Shown in pieces: positions 22,061 through 23,583 of a stretch of 23,583 nt of DNA. Origin of the DNA: Peptococcus simiae. Lineage in GTDB: Bacteria > Bacillota > Peptococcia > Peptococcales > Peptococcaceae. The notes under the pieces are model-generated. The model searched no databases. It saw only the letters and a program-made list of their open reading frames with translations, and was not told where the DNA came from. The position numbers were made by a program, and so were the translations under genes. Each line of letters opens with the position of its first letter. The stretch's first letter is position 1. The stretch is taken from positions 1-23,583 of the forward strand of contig NZ_JBJUVG010000017.1 in the NCBI RefSeq assembly GCF_046097595.1, given 5' to 3'.

Positions 22061-23583
22061 ATGGAAAAATTTGCTTGTATGTATCTTCGTTTATCAAGAG
22101 AGGATGGAGATAGCACAGAAAGTAATTCTATTTCAAATCAAAGACAGATTATCAAATCATATGCAAGGGACAATGATTTTAAAGTTGTTGCTGAATATGT
22201 AGATGATGGCTTTTCAGGATCTAATTTTGACAGACCAAAATTCAAGAAGATGATTCAAGATCTTGAAGAAAAGAAGTTCAAAACAATTATTGTGAAGGAC
22301 TTATCCCGTTTTGGGAGAGATTATATCGAATCAGGTAAATATCTACAAAAGATATTTCCAGAAAAAGGTATAAGGTTTATATCCGTAAACGATAACTATG
22401 ACAGTGAAAATGCAGATGTAAGCGATACACACCTAATTCTTCCTATAAGAAACTTTATTAATGATTCTTATTGTAGGGATATTTCTATGAAAGTTAAATC
22501 TTCAAAAGAGATCAAAAGAAAGAATGGTGAATTTATTGGTGCATTTGCTCCTTTTGGTTATAAGAAGGATAGCAAAAACAAACATAAGTTAGTCGTTGAT
22601 ACAGAAGTTTCACATATAATTGAAAGAATCTTCAATATGAAGATAGACGGTTATTCGTCTAAGGCTATTGCAGATTTTTTAAATAGCATAGGTTGTGTAA
22701 CACCATCTAAGCATAAAGAAAATTCTGGTGATAATCATACTACTGGTTTTATTGTTAAAGACTCTAAATGGGACGCAAAAATGGTCAATAGGATTATTAC
22801 AAACAAGGTCTATATAGGAGTGCTTGAACAAGGGAAAACTAGAAAACTAAATTACAAGTCTAAGAGAGAAGTAGAAGTAAATGAAGAAGATTGGATTGTA
22901 ATAAACGACTCTCATAAGCCTATCATTTCAAAAAGCATTTATGCTTTGGCTAATAAGATGATGCTCCGAGATGTAAAACAATCGGCAGATATACCACATA
23001 TTTTATCAGGAATGCTTTATTGCAAAGATTGTGGATCTTCAATGGTTAGAAGAAAGGTTAAGTCCAAGAATGGATATAATATTTTTTATATTTGTTCTCA
23101 CTATAATAACAAAGGAGATTGCACAAGACATAGTATAAAAGAAGACTATCTACTTGATATGACTCTTTTCGCACTTAAAGATTATTTAAAAAAATACAAT
23201 GAATTACTAAGTCAAGTTAATAAGTTAGATGTATCAAAAGTTACATTTAATATTGACTTTGAAAGCTTAAACTCAGAAAAAAGAAAATATGAAAGGCTTA
23301 GACAATCTTTATATATGGACTTAGAAGACGAACTTATAACTTCTGAAGAGTTTGAAAGGTTCAGAAAAAATTATCTTATTAAGATCAGGGAAATAGAGAA
23401 ACAAATTGCTACAAAGAAAAATATACTTGCCAACTTGCAAGAAAAGATGAAAAACAAGGACAGTTTGGTTTCCGAAATTGTTCCCACTGATTTAAGCAGT
23501 CTAAATAGACTAACAATTGTATCTTTTATAGATAGAATTGAAATCGGAGAAAACAATGAGATTAATTTTGTCTTTAATAATTT
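22061..23583 (+). CDS. Large serine recombinase, TndX/TnpX-like (3' partial)
   Basis: The frame is open to the right edge, with 507 residues visible. The N-terminal resolvase domain (~5-150) has the catalytic Ser12 in YLRLSRED, then NQRQ and the DLSRFGRDY motif. A recombinase domain follows (~170-300: FGYKKD, NRIITNKVYIGVLEQGK). Next come a zinc ribbon (CKDCG plus a C...C pair, ~330-370) and a long coiled coil with a DUF4368-like end (RIEIGENNEINFVFNN). TndX is about 533 residues, so little is missing. It would integrate and excise the element using short crossover sites, usually next to this gene, so the right att site is probably just beyond the window. ATG 22061 follows AAGGAGG held in a hairpin. 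Confidence 0.95.
   Translation, partial: MEKFACMYLRLSREDGDSTESNSISNQRQIIKSYARDNDFKVVAEYVDDGFSGSNFDRPKFKKMIQDLEEKKFKTIIVKDLSRFGRDYIESGKYLQKIFPEKGIRFISVNDNYDSENADVSDTHLILPIRNFINDSYCRDISMKVKSSKEIKRKNGEFIGAFAPFGYKKDSKNKHKLVVDTEVSHIIERIFNMKIDGYSSKAIADFLNSIGCVTPSKHKENSGDNHTTGFIVKDSKWDAKMVNRIITNKVYIGVLEQGKTRKLNYKSKREVEVNEEDWIVINDSHKPIISKSIYALANKMMLRDVKQSADIPHILSGMLYCKDCGSSMVRRKVKSKNGYNIFYICSHYNNKGDCTRHSIKEDYLLDMTLFALKDYLKKYNELLSQVNKLDVSKVTFNIDFESLNSEKRKYERLRQSLYMDLEDELITSEEFERFRKNYLIKIREIEKQIATKKNILANLQEKMKNKDSLVSEIVPTDLSSLNRLTIVSFIDRIEIGENNEINFVFNN

Noticed and set aside
1..23583. CRISPR array, tRNA or rRNA genes
   Set aside because: No regularly spaced repeats and no tRNA or rRNA signature were seen on either strand.

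Overview
The window is low-GC, AGA-rich DNA typical of an anaerobic Bacillota (Clostridia/Tissierellia-like). Genes are tightly packed, Shine-Dalgarno sites are AAGGAGG-like, and terminators are U-rich. I cannot name the species; a Gram-positive anaerobic coccus or a related clostridium is only a guess. No rRNA, tRNA or CRISPR array was seen.

Region 1 (1-4256): the 3' part of a nonribosomal peptide synthetase that enters from the left edge. Its visible domain order is condensation (HHxxxDG present), adenylation, thiolation, terminal reductase, so the product is probably released reductively as an aldehyde or a cyclised imine or pyrazinone type. A UUCG-loop terminator follows.

Region 2 (4257-10230): a compact RiPP locus. 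It holds a 41-residue precursor with five cysteines spaced every third residue and a short leader resembling that of subtilosin A, an AlbA-sized radical SAM/SPASM maturase with a PqqD-like N-terminus, an ABC ATPase, two related ABC permeases, a NarL-type sensor kinase and response regulator, and a 52-residue membrane peptide. No Alb-type peptidase gene is present. A second, nearly identical copy of the UUCG terminator closes the region.

Region 3 (10231-15489): a six-gene defence operon on the + strand. A small XRE regulator, a BsuBI/PstI-like N6-adenine methylase and its cognate endonuclease come first; the endonuclease is frameshifted by a perfect 17-bp tandem duplication. A CBASS-like set follows without a break: a CD-NTase, an E2-like protein with a SEC-C-like zinc tail, and a membrane effector of S-4TM type. 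No E1/JAB gene is present.

Region 4 (15490-23583): the backbone of an integrative mobilizable or conjugative element. On the minus strand are a MOBP relaxase, MobC, a candidate oriT, a RhuM-family protein, a small membrane protein, an ImmA-like metallopeptidase and an XRE repressor. After a divergent control region, the + strand carries an ArpU/sigma-like regulator, a sigma-70 region-4-like regulator, a small ORF and a large serine recombinase that runs off the right edge. Two of these + strand genes have hairpins that bury their Shine-Dalgarno sequence. The defence operon abuts the relaxase gene tail to tail and is probably cargo of this element; whether the RiPP locus also belongs to it cannot be decided from the window.
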